DNA of 40,061 nt, from positions 1 to 40,061 of the forward strand of contig NZ_NEGZ01000004.1 in the NCBI RefSeq assembly GCF_002127585.1, read 5' to 3'. A model generated the notes under the pieces. The model was given only the letters and a program-made list of their open reading frames with translations, did no database searches and was not told the origin of the DNA. Origin of the DNA: Janthinobacterium sp. GW458P. Lineage in GTDB: Bacteria; Pseudomonadota; Gammaproteobacteria; Burkholderiales; Burkholderiaceae_D. Made by a program: the position numbers and the translations under genes. Positions 15,057-23,347 of this stretch are shown one piece after another. Position 1 is the stretch's first letter, and the number at the start of each line of letters is the position of its first letter.

Positions 15057-15962
15057 ATGCTGCCATTGCACCGTAACAGCCTGATTGCCGCCGCACTGGC
15101 GCTGCCCCTGTTTTTTTTGCTGTACGCCACCCTCGGCCATCCGAAACCAGTTGCCATCTGGAAGTGGATGGACATCGTCTGCGAAGGCGGCACGGCCGTC
15201 ATGGCCGGCGTGTGGTTCCTGTTCACCCTGAGCAGTCGTCCTGGGGGAAGGGTGACGAGCCTGATCGCCGGCGGCCTGTGCGCCATCATGCTCGGTTCCT
15301 GGGCCGATTGCCTCGACGAATTCTTCGCCGTCGACAAGCAGGACGTGTGGGATAACTGGCTGGAAGCCTTGATTCCGTTCGGCATGCTGGTGCTGACCAT
15401 CGGCATGTATTACTGGCGCCAGGAACAGTTCCGCCTGAACGAACACCTGCAAAAGCGCGAGCGCCTGTTCCGCGACCACCGCGCCTTCGACCGCATCACC
15501 CAGCTGGCCGACGCCAGCTATCTGCGCACGCAGATGCGCCTGGAGCAGGAACGCCGGCCCGGCCTCGATTGCGCGCTGGTCTTGCTCGACATCGACAGCT
15601 TTCACCTGATTAACCGCGAATACGGCCACCGCGAAGGCGACCGCGTGCTGCAAGCCGTGGGCCACATGCTGCTGTTGAACTTGCGCAATGACGATCTGCT
15701 GTGCCGCTACGCGGGCGACCGCTTCGCCGTGCTGATGCCGGGCGTGGCCCGCGAGGACGCGGCTGCCAGGGCGCGCCACCTGTGCTATATGGTGGGGCAG
15801 ATGCGCCACCACGCCAACGACAACCGCGAAATCCGCCTGAGCCTGCGCCATGCCTGCTCGCTCACCGACGGCGTGCCGGAAGTGGTGTTGGCCGAACTGA
15901 GCCGGGCCGTGGAAACGCCGCGCCCGGGCGCCAGTCCCGGCCCCGCCACCGCGCCTGCCTGA
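15057..15962 (+). CDS. Membrane protein with degenerate GGDEF domain
   Basis: A 301-residue protein with four hydrophobic segments in the N-terminal 120 residues, then a GGDEF-type domain from about 145 (DRITQLADASYLRTQMRLEQ). The domain keeps LLDIDSFHLINREYGHREGD, the substrate-pocket region, but the signature loop reads AGDRF instead of GGDEF: the fourth, metal-coordinating glutamate is replaced by arginine, and the first glycine by alanine. It is therefore probably not an active diguanylate cyclase and may act as a sensor or scaffold. The stop overlaps the start of the AraC gene (TGATG), so the two are coupled. A PhoB-box-like element upstream suggests phosphate control. Confidence 0.8.
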   Translation: MLPLHRNSLIAAALALPLFFLLYATLGHPKPVAIWKWMDIVCEGGTAVMAGVWFLFTLSSRPGGRVTSLIAGGLCAIMLGSWADCLDEFFAVDKQDVWDNWLEALIPFGMLVLTIGMYYWRQEQFRLNEHLQKRERLFRDHRAFDRITQLADASYLRTQMRLEQERRPGLDCALVLLDIDSFHLINREYGHREGDRVLQAVGHMLLLNLRNDDLLCRYAGDRFAVLMPGVAREDAAARARHLCYMVGQMRHHANDNREIRLSLRHACSLTDGVPEVVLAELSRAVETPRPGASPGPATAPA

Positions 15963-16987
15963 TGCAGCTGAATCAGGCGGGCGACCCCGGCATCGCGGCG
16001 CGGCACCAGCCGGCGCTGGTGCTCGACTATGCGCGCAGCCGCGACCTGGCCATGGCGCCGCTGCTCAAGGGCACGGGCCTGGACGACGGCCCGCTGCCGT
16101 CCGAGGAAAGCCAGGTTAGCGCCGCGCAATACCTGCAGCTGCTGGCCAACGTGGCGCGCGGCCTCGACAGTGCCGACACGAGCTTCATGCTGGGCCAGCA
16201 AATGCTGCCCGGCCATTACGGCGCCGTCAGCCACGCCCTGCTGCAGGCGCAGAACCTGCGCCAGGCCCTGGCCATCCTGTGCGATTTCCATACCTTGCTG
16301 TGTCCGCTGCTGCAACCGCGCTTGCGTGTGGCGGGCGACATGCACGTCTTGTACTGGACAGATGCGTTCGGCGCACCGAGCCAGCTGCCGTTTCTGGTGG
16401 AAATGCACATGACGGCGCTGGCGGCCATGTGCCGCTGGCTGGCCGGCGAAGCGCTGCCGTGGCGCTTCTGTTTCAACCGTGCCCGTCCGCGCCACGTGGA
16501 GCAGCACGAAGTGCACCTGGGCCTGGCGCTGCGCTTCGATTGCCAGGTCGACGCCATGCTCATCGATTCCGCCTGGCTCGACAAGCCCTGGCCGCGCGGC
16601 AACGCGACGGCCGCGGCGCTGGCCCTGCGCGCGGCGGCCCTGGCGCCCGTGCCCGCCGCCAGCCTGCTGGGCGCGCTGTACGACTATCTGCTGGCGAACA
16701 TCCGCTGCGCGCCCACGCTGGAACGCACGGCGCAGGCGTTCGGCGTCAGTCCCGCCACCCTGAAACGCCACCTGGCGCGCCATGGCACGCATTTCCAGGC
16801 CGAGCTGGACCAGGTGCGCGCGCACCAGGCCATCTACCTGTTCCAGGCCCATGGCTACGACAACGACGCCGTGGCCGCCTATCTCGGCTTTCATGATGCC
16901 ACCAACTTCCGCCGCTCGTTCAAGCGCTGGACGGGGCAGACGCCGCAGTTGCTGCGGCACGCATTGGCCCTGTTTGTCTCTGGTTGA
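15962..16987 (+). CDS. AraC-family regulator with Arabinose_bd-type N-terminal domain
   Basis: A 341-residue regulator. The N-terminal 200 residues fit the helical sensor domain of the OruR/OxyR-unrelated AraC subgroup (the stretch LGQQMLPGHYGAVSHALLQA is characteristic). The C-terminal domain (about 240-341) has two helix-turn-helix units: TLERTAQAFGVSPATLKRHL, then NDAVAAYLGFHDATNFRRSF with KRWTGQTPQLLR. The start ATG shares one base with the stop of the degenerate GGDEF gene, so the two are translationally coupled. The target is not known; the divergent phytase operon and its shared control region are obvious candidates. The ligand is not evident. Confidence 0.87.
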   Translation: MQLNQAGDPGIAARHQPALVLDYARSRDLAMAPLLKGTGLDDGPLPSEESQVSAAQYLQLLANVARGLDSADTSFMLGQQMLPGHYGAVSHALLQAQNLRQALAILCDFHTLLCPLLQPRLRVAGDMHVLYWTDAFGAPSQLPFLVEMHMTALAAMCRWLAGEALPWRFCFNRARPRHVEQHEVHLGLALRFDCQVDAMLIDSAWLDKPWPRGNATAAALALRAAALAPVPAASLLGALYDYLLANIRCAPTLERTAQAFGVSPATLKRHLARHGTHFQAELDQVRAHQAIYLFQAHGYDNDAVAAYLGFHDATNFRRSFKRWTGQTPQLLRHALALFVSG

Positions 16988-17131
16988 ACGGGGGCGTTGC
17001 GCGCAGGCGCCATGCCAGGTGGTTCCAGAGGGAACAATTGCCCGTTCTGCCACATCCATAGTACACTCGATCAGAGAGCGGACAGACGCGCTGCGAGGCG
17101 CTCCGGCACGGCGTCACGCGACGCCGCGACA

Positions 17132-17220
17132 CCGCCATCGCGATGGCGGGCCGGCGGCAGACAACCGGTTTGCCGTGCCTTAACCCCGCCCGGAAACTGG
17201 CGCGCCCAGCATGGCGCGCC
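17132..17220 (+). promoter_or_regulatory. Palindromes in the leader of the phcB-like gene
   Basis: The perfect 18-bp palindrome CCGCCATCGCGATGGCGG lies at 17132-17149. Two copies of GGCGCGCC (17199-17206 and 17213-17220), separated by CAGCAT, could pair as an 8-bp hairpin about 30 bp before the start codon. The first is a candidate dimeric operator, the second a possible RNA structure limiting initiation at the GTG. No consensus promoter is obvious in the 263-bp gap from 16988 to 17250. Confidence 0.4.
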
Positions 17221-17250
17221 GGAAGCCGGGCAACTTGATAATGCTCAATC

Positions 17251-18645
17251 GTGTATTCACAATCGCAGATCGATCCAGTCGTCAGTTTCCGCAACACCCA
17301 GGGTGAGGCGGTGCGCGGCACGATTTTCAACTTGCAGCGCAATTCGCTGGTCATGGAAATCTACAATCCCTACTCGATTGTGCAGGTCAGCGAGGTGCTC
17401 AACGAGCTGACGGTGCGCATGGGGGCGAAAAACGCCTACGTGGGCAAGGCCGTCGTCATCAGCAGCGTCAATACGGGCCTGACGGCCATCGTTTCCGTCA
17501 CCCTGATCGACGAATGGCGCGAACTGAGCGACGTGGTGGTGGTCAAGGGCGCCGTGTTGAAAGAGTCGAGCGCCTTTGTCGCCGGCTGGGGCGAGCGTTT
17601 CCGCATCCGCCGCGATTACCAGATCGTCGTCAATGAAATGCGCGCCTTTTTGTCGGAAGTGTCGCGCTGGGTCGAGCAGGTCGACTTGTCCGACTCCCTG
17701 CCGAAGGAAAACGGCCGCCTGCGCCCCGACGTCTTCGACGAGCTGGCCCTGCCGCTGATGGAGCAAACCCAGCTGTACCTGCGCCAGCTCGAGGTGGAGG
17801 CGTCGCTGGTCGAGGAAGAGCGGGCGCCGGCCCACCGCGCCTTCGCCCAGGCGGCGCTGCACCCGCTGATCCTGCGCGCGCCGTTCGTCTTCCGGACGTT
17901 TACCAAGCCGCTCGGCTATGCGGGCGACTACCAGATGGTCAACCAGCTGCTGGACGATCCGCGCCAGGGGCCGAGCACGTATTTCCAGATCGTCAACGCG
18001 GCCTTTCTGCAGGCGGCCGTGGCCACCGCGCACCGCAACCGCATCGATATCCTGACGGAATTCCTGTCGCAGAAGGCGGCCGCGGCGCGCGCTGCCGGGC
18101 GCGTGTATAAAGTGCTCAACGTGGGCTGCGGCCCCGCCATCGAGGTGCAGCGTTTCCTGGAAACGTGCCCCGATGCGCAATGGCTGGCCTTCGAGCTGGT
18201 CGACTTCAGCAGCGAGACGCTGGACTGGACGCGCGCGCGCCTGACCACCATCATGCAGCGCACGGGAAGAGTGGTGGAGATCGACTACGTGCACGATTCC
18301 GTGCACAACCTGCTCAAGCGCCGCCATGGCGCGGGCGCGACGGGCTTGCCCGGCAGTTTCGACGCCGTGTATTGCGCCGGCCTCTTCGACTACCTGTCCG
18401 ACAAGGTGTGCGCGCGCCTGCTGCTGCACTTCGCTTCGCGCGTGGGACCGGGCGGGCGGCTGCTGGTGACGAATGTGCATGCCGACAATCCGGGCAAGTT
18501 CGGCATGGAGCATTTGCTGGAGTGGCATTTGATCTATCGCAATGAGGCGGGCTTGTCGGCCCTGCTGCCCGAACATGCGACGGAACCGACAATCTATGTC
18601 GACGCCACGGGCGTGAATGTTTTTGCGGAAGTGAGCATACCCTGA
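17251..18645 (+). CDS. phcB: PhcB-like SAM-dependent methyltransferase for a 3-hydroxy fatty acid methyl ester signal
   Basis: A 464-residue cytoplasmic protein. Residues 1-100 look like a PilZ-type beta barrel (RGTIFNLQRNSLVMEIYNP) without the RxxxR and DxSxxG c-di-GMP motifs. A helical middle region contains GYAGDYQMVN (222-231), typical of proteins annotated as extracellular-factor (3-hydroxypalmitate methyl ester) synthesis enzymes. The C-terminal Rossmann domain has SAM motif I, VLNVGCGPAIEV (288-299), and DAVYCAGLFDYLSD (371-384). In Ralstonia, PhcB makes the quorum signal from a 3-hydroxy fatty acid. The kinase, hybrid and receiver genes that follow match phcS, phcR and phcQ in order. 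The start is GTG at 17251 without a good ribosome-binding site, since an in-frame stop lies at 17239. The chain length of the product cannot be read. Confidence 0.8.
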   Translation: MYSQSQIDPVVSFRNTQGEAVRGTIFNLQRNSLVMEIYNPYSIVQVSEVLNELTVRMGAKNAYVGKAVVISSVNTGLTAIVSVTLIDEWRELSDVVVVKGAVLKESSAFVAGWGERFRIRRDYQIVVNEMRAFLSEVSRWVEQVDLSDSLPKENGRLRPDVFDELALPLMEQTQLYLRQLEVEASLVEEERAPAHRAFAQAALHPLILRAPFVFRTFTKPLGYAGDYQMVNQLLDDPRQGPSTYFQIVNAAFLQAAVATAHRNRIDILTEFLSQKAAAARAAGRVYKVLNVGCGPAIEVQRFLETCPDAQWLAFELVDFSSETLDWTRARLTTIMQRTGRVVEIDYVHDSVHNLLKRRHGAGATGLPGSFDAVYCAGLFDYLSDKVCARLLLHFASRVGPGGRLLVTNVHADNPGKFGMEHLLEWHLIYRNEAGLSALLPEHATEPTIYVDATGVNVFAEVSIP

Positions 18646-19991
18646 TGATGGATAATCCAGGCCTGCACGCCGGTTACACGGCTGTTTTGCGCGATTTCCG
18701 CCTGGAATTTAGCCGCGGCGGGGCCTACACGGGCATCGTGCTGATCCTGCTGGGCATGGGCCTCGATTCGGCCCTGTATCCGGACATGCAGTCGGCTTTC
18801 ACCAGCGCGCGCATCGTCGTGTCCGCGCTGATCTTTTGCGTCGTGCTGGGCATGCGCACGCAGTGGGCGCAGGACCGCATCCAGGGCCTGACCTTCGTGT
18901 GGCTGATCCTGCCGCAGATCATGATCGCGTGGATGATCGCCGTCACGGAAGGCGCCACCTCGATCTATTACGTGGGCATGACCCTGGCCATTTATTCGTC
19001 GGGCATCGTGCTGGCCTTCGGCCTGTGGCAGAACATGGTCTTCGGCGCCATTTCCTGCCTGCTGTACGTGGCCGCCTGCGCCTGGCATGCGGGCGGCTTC
19101 GACTTGCCGGGCACGTTTGTCGTCAATTGTCTGTTCCTCATCATGTCGGCCAGCATCAGCGCCGTCTTTACCTATTTCAACGAGCGGGCCCGCTTCATGC
19201 TGTTCCAGCTGAAGGCGGAAGTGGCGCAAAAGAACACGCAGCTGGAAGAAACCAACAAAAGTCTGGCCGATATCAAGGGGCAGATGCTGCAGCAGGAGAA
19301 AATGGCCGCCATCGGCACCCTGGCCGCCGGCATGCTGCATGAAGTGAATAATCCCGTGAATTTCTGCATGATGGCCATCGAGGTGGCCATCGAAGATCCG
19401 GCCGCCAAGCAGAGCGCCCTCGTCAGTGAATGCCTGGCCGACGCCAAGCAGGGCATGCTGCGCGTGCAGCACATCGTGTCGGACTTGAAAACCTTTGCCT
19501 ACCGCAAGAGCGGCAACCAGCTGGAAACGGGGCACTTCCAGTTCCGCAGCGCGCTCGAGGCGGCCATCCGCCTCGTCGGCCACGAAACGAAGAATGTCAG
19601 CATCAGCCACGACTTGCCGGTCGACACCCTGGTGCGCGGCGACGAGGCGGCCATCGTGGGCGTGCTGATCAACTTGCTGGGCAATGCCGTGCTGTCCATG
19701 CGCAAGGGCAATGCGCCGCCGTTCGAGATCCACGTCACGGCCCGCTGGGACGACAACCGGCTGCGCATCTGCGTGCGCGACAACGGTCCCGGCATCGCCC
19801 CGGAAAACCTGGCGCGCGTGTTCGAACCGTTCTTCACCACGCGCGAAGTGGGGCAGGGCCTGGGCCTGGGCCTGAGCATCAGCTATGGCGTGATCGAGCG
19901 CCACGGCGGCACCCTCTCCGCCGAAAGCGAGCTGGGCGAGTGGGCCAGCATGAATTTCGACCTGCAGCGCTCCGATTGGGAGGGCCGCTAG
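18645..19991 (+). CDS. phcS: PhcS-like membrane sensor histidine kinase
   Basis: A 448-residue kinase with six predicted membrane helices (about 28-44, 57-73, 83-100, 107-124, 131-147, 157-175), a coiled-coil linker, and a complete transmitter. The phosphoacceptor is His232 in AAGMLHEVNNPVNF. The N box is LINLLGNAVLSM, G1 is DNGPGIAPE, the F box is FEPFFTT and G2 is GQGLGLGLSISYG. This matches PhcS, the sensor of the PhcB product in Ralstonia, where phosphorylation of downstream partners falls as signal accumulates. The ATG overlaps the phcB stop by one base. A hydrophobic multi-helix sensor suits a membrane-soluble ester ligand, which is an inference. Confidence 0.82.
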   Translation: MMDNPGLHAGYTAVLRDFRLEFSRGGAYTGIVLILLGMGLDSALYPDMQSAFTSARIVVSALIFCVVLGMRTQWAQDRIQGLTFVWLILPQIMIAWMIAVTEGATSIYYVGMTLAIYSSGIVLAFGLWQNMVFGAISCLLYVAACAWHAGGFDLPGTFVVNCLFLIMSASISAVFTYFNERARFMLFQLKAEVAQKNTQLEETNKSLADIKGQMLQQEKMAAIGTLAAGMLHEVNNPVNFCMMAIEVAIEDPAAKQSALVSECLADAKQGMLRVQHIVSDLKTFAYRKSGNQLETGHFQFRSALEAAIRLVGHETKNVSISHDLPVDTLVRGDEAAIVGVLINLLGNAVLSMRKGNAPPFEIHVTARWDDNRLRICVRDNGPGIAPENLARVFEPFFTTREVGQGLGLGLSISYGVIERHGGTLSAESELGEWASMNFDLQRSDWEGR

Positions 19992-19992
19992 C

Positions 19993-21090
19993 ATGGACAA
20001 CGATAGCCGCGCCTGCGTGCTGTACGTGGACGACGAAGCGCTCGCCTGCAAGTATTTCGAGCGTGCCGTCGGCGCGCGCTACCGCGTGCGCACGGCGCAG
20101 AGCGTCGATGCGGCGCTGGCCCTGCTGGAAGACGAGGCCGCCCACGTCGACGTGCTCGTCACCGACTACCGCATGCCGGAGCGCCTGGGCAGCGAATTGC
20201 TGCAGGAAGTGGCGCAGCGTTATCCGCATATCGTCTGCATGCTCGTCACCGCCTACGCGGACAAGGACGTGCTGCTGGAACTGATCAACGGCGGCACCTT
20301 GTTCCGTTTGCTGGAAAAACCGCTCGACCTGGCTGCCATGCAAACGGCGCTGCAGCTGGCCGTGCAGACGGGGCGCGAGCGGGCCGCGCGGCGCCAGAGC
20401 CTGGTGGCGATGGAAGAATCGCTGGCCTTTCTTGCGCATGAATTGAATACGCCGCTGGCGGCCATCGCCAATTTCGCGCGCGGCATCGAACGGCGCGCGC
20501 AGGCGGCCGGCGCGCCCCAGGCCGAGATCGGCGAGGCGGCCGCCCTGATGCACGGCAATGCCCGCTATTGCCTGTCCGTGCTGGCCAGCTTTGTCGACAC
20601 GGTGCGCCTGGCCAGCGCCGGACCCGGCATGCAGGGCGGCCGCAGCGCCGGCAGCGCGCGCCAGCTGCTGGCCGCCTTGCTCGACAGCTATCCCCTGAGC
20701 GCGGCCCAGCGCGCCGCCATCAGCGTCGAGACGGGTGAAGACTTTGCCATCGCCGAGTCGCCCAACTGCGTGGCGCTGATCGTCTCGTCCGTGCTGGGCA
20801 ATGCCTTGCGCTCGGTCAATGATCAAGCCCATCCGCAGATCAGCATCCGCATCGGCGCCGGCCACATCAAGGTGCGCGACAATGGCGCCGGCATCGCCCC
20901 CGAGATTGTCGAACAGCTGTTGATCGACCCCGTCAGTGCCAGCAGCGAAGGCGGCAAGGGCTGGGGCATGGTATTTTGCCACCGCATGATGCAATCGTTC
21001 GGCGGCAATCTCGACATCGCCACCGAGCTTGGCAGTTCCACCACGGTGACCCTGAATTTTCCAGTACATATAAGGAACGAGCATGATTGA
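19993..21090 (+). CDS. phcR: PhcR-like receiver-histidine kinase hybrid
   Basis: A 365-residue soluble protein with the reversed order receiver then kinase. The receiver (8-125) has Asp13-Asp14, the phosphoacceptor Asp58 (VTDYRMP), Thr86 and Lys109 (EKP). A HisKA-like helix follows with His149 in FLAHELNTPLAAI, then an HATPase domain (LGNALRS, DNGAGIAPE, GGKGWGMVF). Such an N-terminal receiver fused to a C-terminal kinase-like domain is the known unusual form of Ralstonia PhcR. One base separates it from the kinase gene, and the next gene overlaps its end by 8 bp. There is no DNA-binding domain, so output must go through phosphotransfer or protein contact. Confidence 0.8.
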   Translation: MDNDSRACVLYVDDEALACKYFERAVGARYRVRTAQSVDAALALLEDEAAHVDVLVTDYRMPERLGSELLQEVAQRYPHIVCMLVTAYADKDVLLELINGGTLFRLLEKPLDLAAMQTALQLAVQTGRERAARRQSLVAMEESLAFLAHELNTPLAAIANFARGIERRAQAAGAPQAEIGEAAALMHGNARYCLSVLASFVDTVRLASAGPGMQGGRSAGSARQLLAALLDSYPLSAAQRAAISVETGEDFAIAESPNCVALIVSSVLGNALRSVNDQAHPQISIRIGAGHIKVRDNGAGIAPEIVEQLLIDPVSASSEGGKGWGMVFCHRMMQSFGGNLDIATELGSSTTVTLNFPVHIRNEHD

Positions 21091-22096
21091 CGCCAATCTG
21101 CGTTTACCGGCTCAGCGTGAGCCGGCGCAAGGCTTGCCGACGATACTCTACGTCGATGACGAGGCCAACGCCCTCAAATACTTCCAGCGCGCCATCGCGC
21201 CGCTGGCCGACGTGCTGACGGCCACCTCGGTCGAGGAGGGCAAGCGCATCCTCGACGAGCAGGCCGACCGCATCGCCGTGCTCGTGTCGGACCAGCGCAT
21301 GCCCGGCGCCTACGGCAACGAGCTGCTGTCCTATGCCTGGGACCGCCACCCGCACATCGTGCGCATCCTCACCACCGCGTATTCCGAGCTGGAGCACACG
21401 GTGGAAGCCGTCAACCAGGGGCAGATCCACCGCTACATCCAGAAACCGTGGGATATCGCGGCCCTGCGCATGGAGCTCAAGCAGGCGCTGGAACTGGCGC
21501 GCTTGCGCAATGAACATGCGCAATTGCTGCGCGAAAAGCTGATGGTGCGCCAGCGGCAAGCCGTCGCCAACCGCATCGGCGCCCTGTATGCCCTGTGCGC
21601 CAGCCTGGCCGGACCGGAACAGCAGCTGCCCGTGGAAGCGTATCTGTCGGCGGCGCTGACGGCCGGCGTCACGCCGCCCGAACCTGACTGGCTGCTGATG
21701 GATTATGCCGACCTGGTCAGTTCGGAAGCCTTCCGCAGCACGGCCTTCGGCGCCGCCGTGCGCCTGCAGCTCGACGCGCTCGAACGCGAACACGCGGGAC
21801 CGGGCGTGGAGCGGGCCGTCGACATGCTGGCGCCCGTGTTTGGCGCGGCGCTGCAAAACCAGGGCGGCACGGCGCTGTTCCTCGACGGACGCCTGCTGAC
21901 GGAATTCCTGGAAACGCCGACCACCGCGCCCGTTTCGGCCATCCACAGCTTCTGGCTGGCCAGCCTGCTGTGGCTGGCGCGGCGCGGCTGGTCTTTGCAG
22001 CTAAGCAAGGTGGAGCAGGGCTTGCAGGGCAAGCTGGTGCAGGCTGAACCGGCGCTCACGCCCGACCACCTGGCTGCCTGGATCGAGCAGTTCTGA
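21083..22096 (+). CDS. phcQ: PhcQ-like response regulator without DNA-binding domain
   Basis: A 337-residue protein: receiver domain at about 20-140 with Asp25-Asp26, phosphoacceptor Asp70 (VSDQRMPG), Thr98 and Lys121 (QKPWD), a coiled-coil helix (about 135-175), and a C-terminal helical region with no known output domain. It corresponds to PhcQ, last gene of phcBSRQ in Ralstonia, reported to be the main mediator between PhcS and the LysR master regulator PhcA. AAGGA upstream and an 8-bp overlap with phcR indicate coupling. No phcA homologue is present in this window; the LysR gene at 2 kb belongs to the YeiE type. Confidence 0.78.
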   Translation: MIDANLRLPAQREPAQGLPTILYVDDEANALKYFQRAIAPLADVLTATSVEEGKRILDEQADRIAVLVSDQRMPGAYGNELLSYAWDRHPHIVRILTTAYSELEHTVEAVNQGQIHRYIQKPWDIAALRMELKQALELARLRNEHAQLLREKLMVRQRQAVANRIGALYALCASLAGPEQQLPVEAYLSAALTAGVTPPEPDWLLMDYADLVSSEAFRSTAFGAAVRLQLDALEREHAGPGVERAVDMLAPVFGAALQNQGGTALFLDGRLLTEFLETPTTAPVSAIHSFWLASLLWLARRGWSLQLSKVEQGLQGKLVQAEPALTPDHLAAWIEQF

Positions 22097-22109
22097 GGGG
22101 CGCCGGCGC

Positions 22110-22760
22110 CTAGGAGTCCAGTTGCCAGACATAGCTGGTGCGCGCCCATTGCTGCAGCGGCGCGCCGTCCTGCATGGCGGGCGCGAAGCGGCAGGCGCTG
22201 AGGGCGGCGCGGGCCGCCTCGTCCAGCTGCGGGTGGCCGCTGCTGCGCTCGAGCCGCGATTCCTGCACCACGCCATCGGTGCCGATCAACAAGCCCAGAT
22301 ACGTCGTGCCCTGCGCTCCCTGCGCCTGGGCGGCGGCCGGATAGTCGGGACGGGCGCAGTGGCGCATGTCCACGGTGGCCGCGCGGATGGCGGCGGCGCC
22401 ATTGGCGAGCACGGCCGTCGGCCGCGCCGTTTCCATGCTGACGGGCAGCGCCACCCATGCCTTGCTGGCCTTGCCATCGATGCGGTAGGGCTGGAAGCGG
22501 CATCGCAGCGCCATCGCGCGCGCCGCCCCGTCGAGCCCGGCGTGGCCGCTGCTGCGCTCCACATGTGCTTCGGCGATGCTGCCATCTTCCCGCAACAGCA
22601 GGCGCAGCCGCGCCGTGCCTTGCTGCGGCGCGGCCGTGGCGGGCAGCACGACGGGCGGACAGTGCGGCGGCGGCATGGCGGCATCTGCCGCGTGGACATG
22701 GCTGGCGGCGGCCAGCAGGGCGGCGGCCGGCAGGCTGCCAGGTAGCTTGATACGGATCAA
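22110..22760 (-). CDS. Periplasmic protein with two TonB_C-like domains
   Basis: A 216-residue protein with a short signal peptide (cleavage after SHVHA, about residue 24) and two successive copies of the TonB C-terminal fold: LLLREDGSIAEAHVERSSGH with DGAARAMALRCRFQP, then LLIGTDGVVQESRLERSSGH with DEAARAALSACRFAP. TonB itself has one such domain plus a membrane anchor and a proline-rich linker, neither of which is present. The start is TTG at 22760, supported by AGGA seven bases upstream; I see no ATG alternative before the signal peptide. It may bind peptidoglycan or receptor plugs rather than transmit force. It is convergent with phcQ, with a 13-bp gap. Confidence 0.8.
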   Translation of the reverse strand: MIRIKLPGSLPAAALLAAASHVHAADAAMPPPHCPPVVLPATAAPQQGTARLRLLLREDGSIAEAHVERSSGHAGLDGAARAMALRCRFQPYRIDGKASKAWVALPVSMETARPTAVLANGAAAIRAATVDMRHCARPDYPAAAQAQGAQGTTYLGLLIGTDGVVQESRLERSSGHPQLDEAARAALSACRFAPAMQDGAPLQQWARTSYVWQLDS

Positions 22761-22770
22761 AGCATTTCCT

Positions 22771-22796
22771 AAAGAAAACAGGGCCGCGCGGGCCCC
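22771..22796 (-). terminator. Intrinsic terminator after the SRPBCC gene
   Basis: On the minus strand GGGCC pairs with GGCCC (arms at 22791-22795 and 22781-22785, loop of five bases), followed by TGTTTTCTTT (22780-22771). It lies 24 bp after the SRPBCC stop and ends 11 bp before the TTG start of the next minus-strand gene, so the two probably have separate transcripts. Confidence 0.65.
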
Positions 22797-22819
22797 GTGT
22801 GCAGCGGCGGTGGGCGGGC

Positions 22820-23347
22820 TTAGCGTTCCGCCGCCGCCTTCAGATTGTTCAGGCCTTTTTCAAAATCCTTGCCGATCATCCGGTCCATGCTGACGAAGAC
22901 CGTCATGACCTTGCTGACGTAGGGGCTGGGGCCTGTCATGGTCCAGTTCACCTTGGTGCCGTCGCCCTCGGGTGTCATGGTGAAGGTGGTGGTGTTGTGG
23001 CTTTCAAACGGTTTCAGGAAGTCCAGCTTGATGACGGTGCGTCCGGGCTGGGTCGCTTCCGTGATTTCCATGCGGCCCGCGCCCACCTTGTCATTGCCTT
23101 GCCACGCATATTGCGCGCCCTGGCCGCTGGCCGGGCCCGTGAACGTGCGGCGCATGGCGGGATCGAGTTTTTCCCACGGCGACCAGGCGGCCCAGTAGTG
23201 GAAATCCGTGATCAATCCGGCGATTTTCTCGGGCGGGGCCTTGATGGTGATTTCGCGCTGCACGCTGAAGGTGTCCGGTTTGGTGGTGGCATAACCGAGG
23301 ATGGCGGCGACGACGACAATGATAAGCAGCAGGGTTTTTTTGATCAT
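22820..23347 (-). CDS. SRPBCC-family protein with N-terminal membrane anchor
   Basis: A 175-residue protein: an N-terminal hydrophobic helix (LLLIIVVVAAILGYATT) and then an SRPBCC/polyketide-cyclase-like helix-grip fold (QREITIKAPPEKIAGLITDF, WAAWSPWEKLDP, KLDFLKPFESHNTTTFTMTP). The fold binds hydrophobic ligands; members of this anchored group are of unknown function. The start at 23347 has GGAG five bases upstream. The gene is divergent from the endonuclease, and an intrinsic terminator follows it. Confidence 0.85.
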   Translation of the reverse strand: MIKKTLLLIIVVVAAILGYATTKPDTFSVQREITIKAPPEKIAGLITDFHYWAAWSPWEKLDPAMRRTFTGPASGQGAQYAWQGNDKVGAGRMEITEATQPGRTVIKLDFLKPFESHNTTTFTMTPEGDGTKVNWTMTGPSPYVSKVMTVFVSMDRMIGKDFEKGLNNLKAAAER

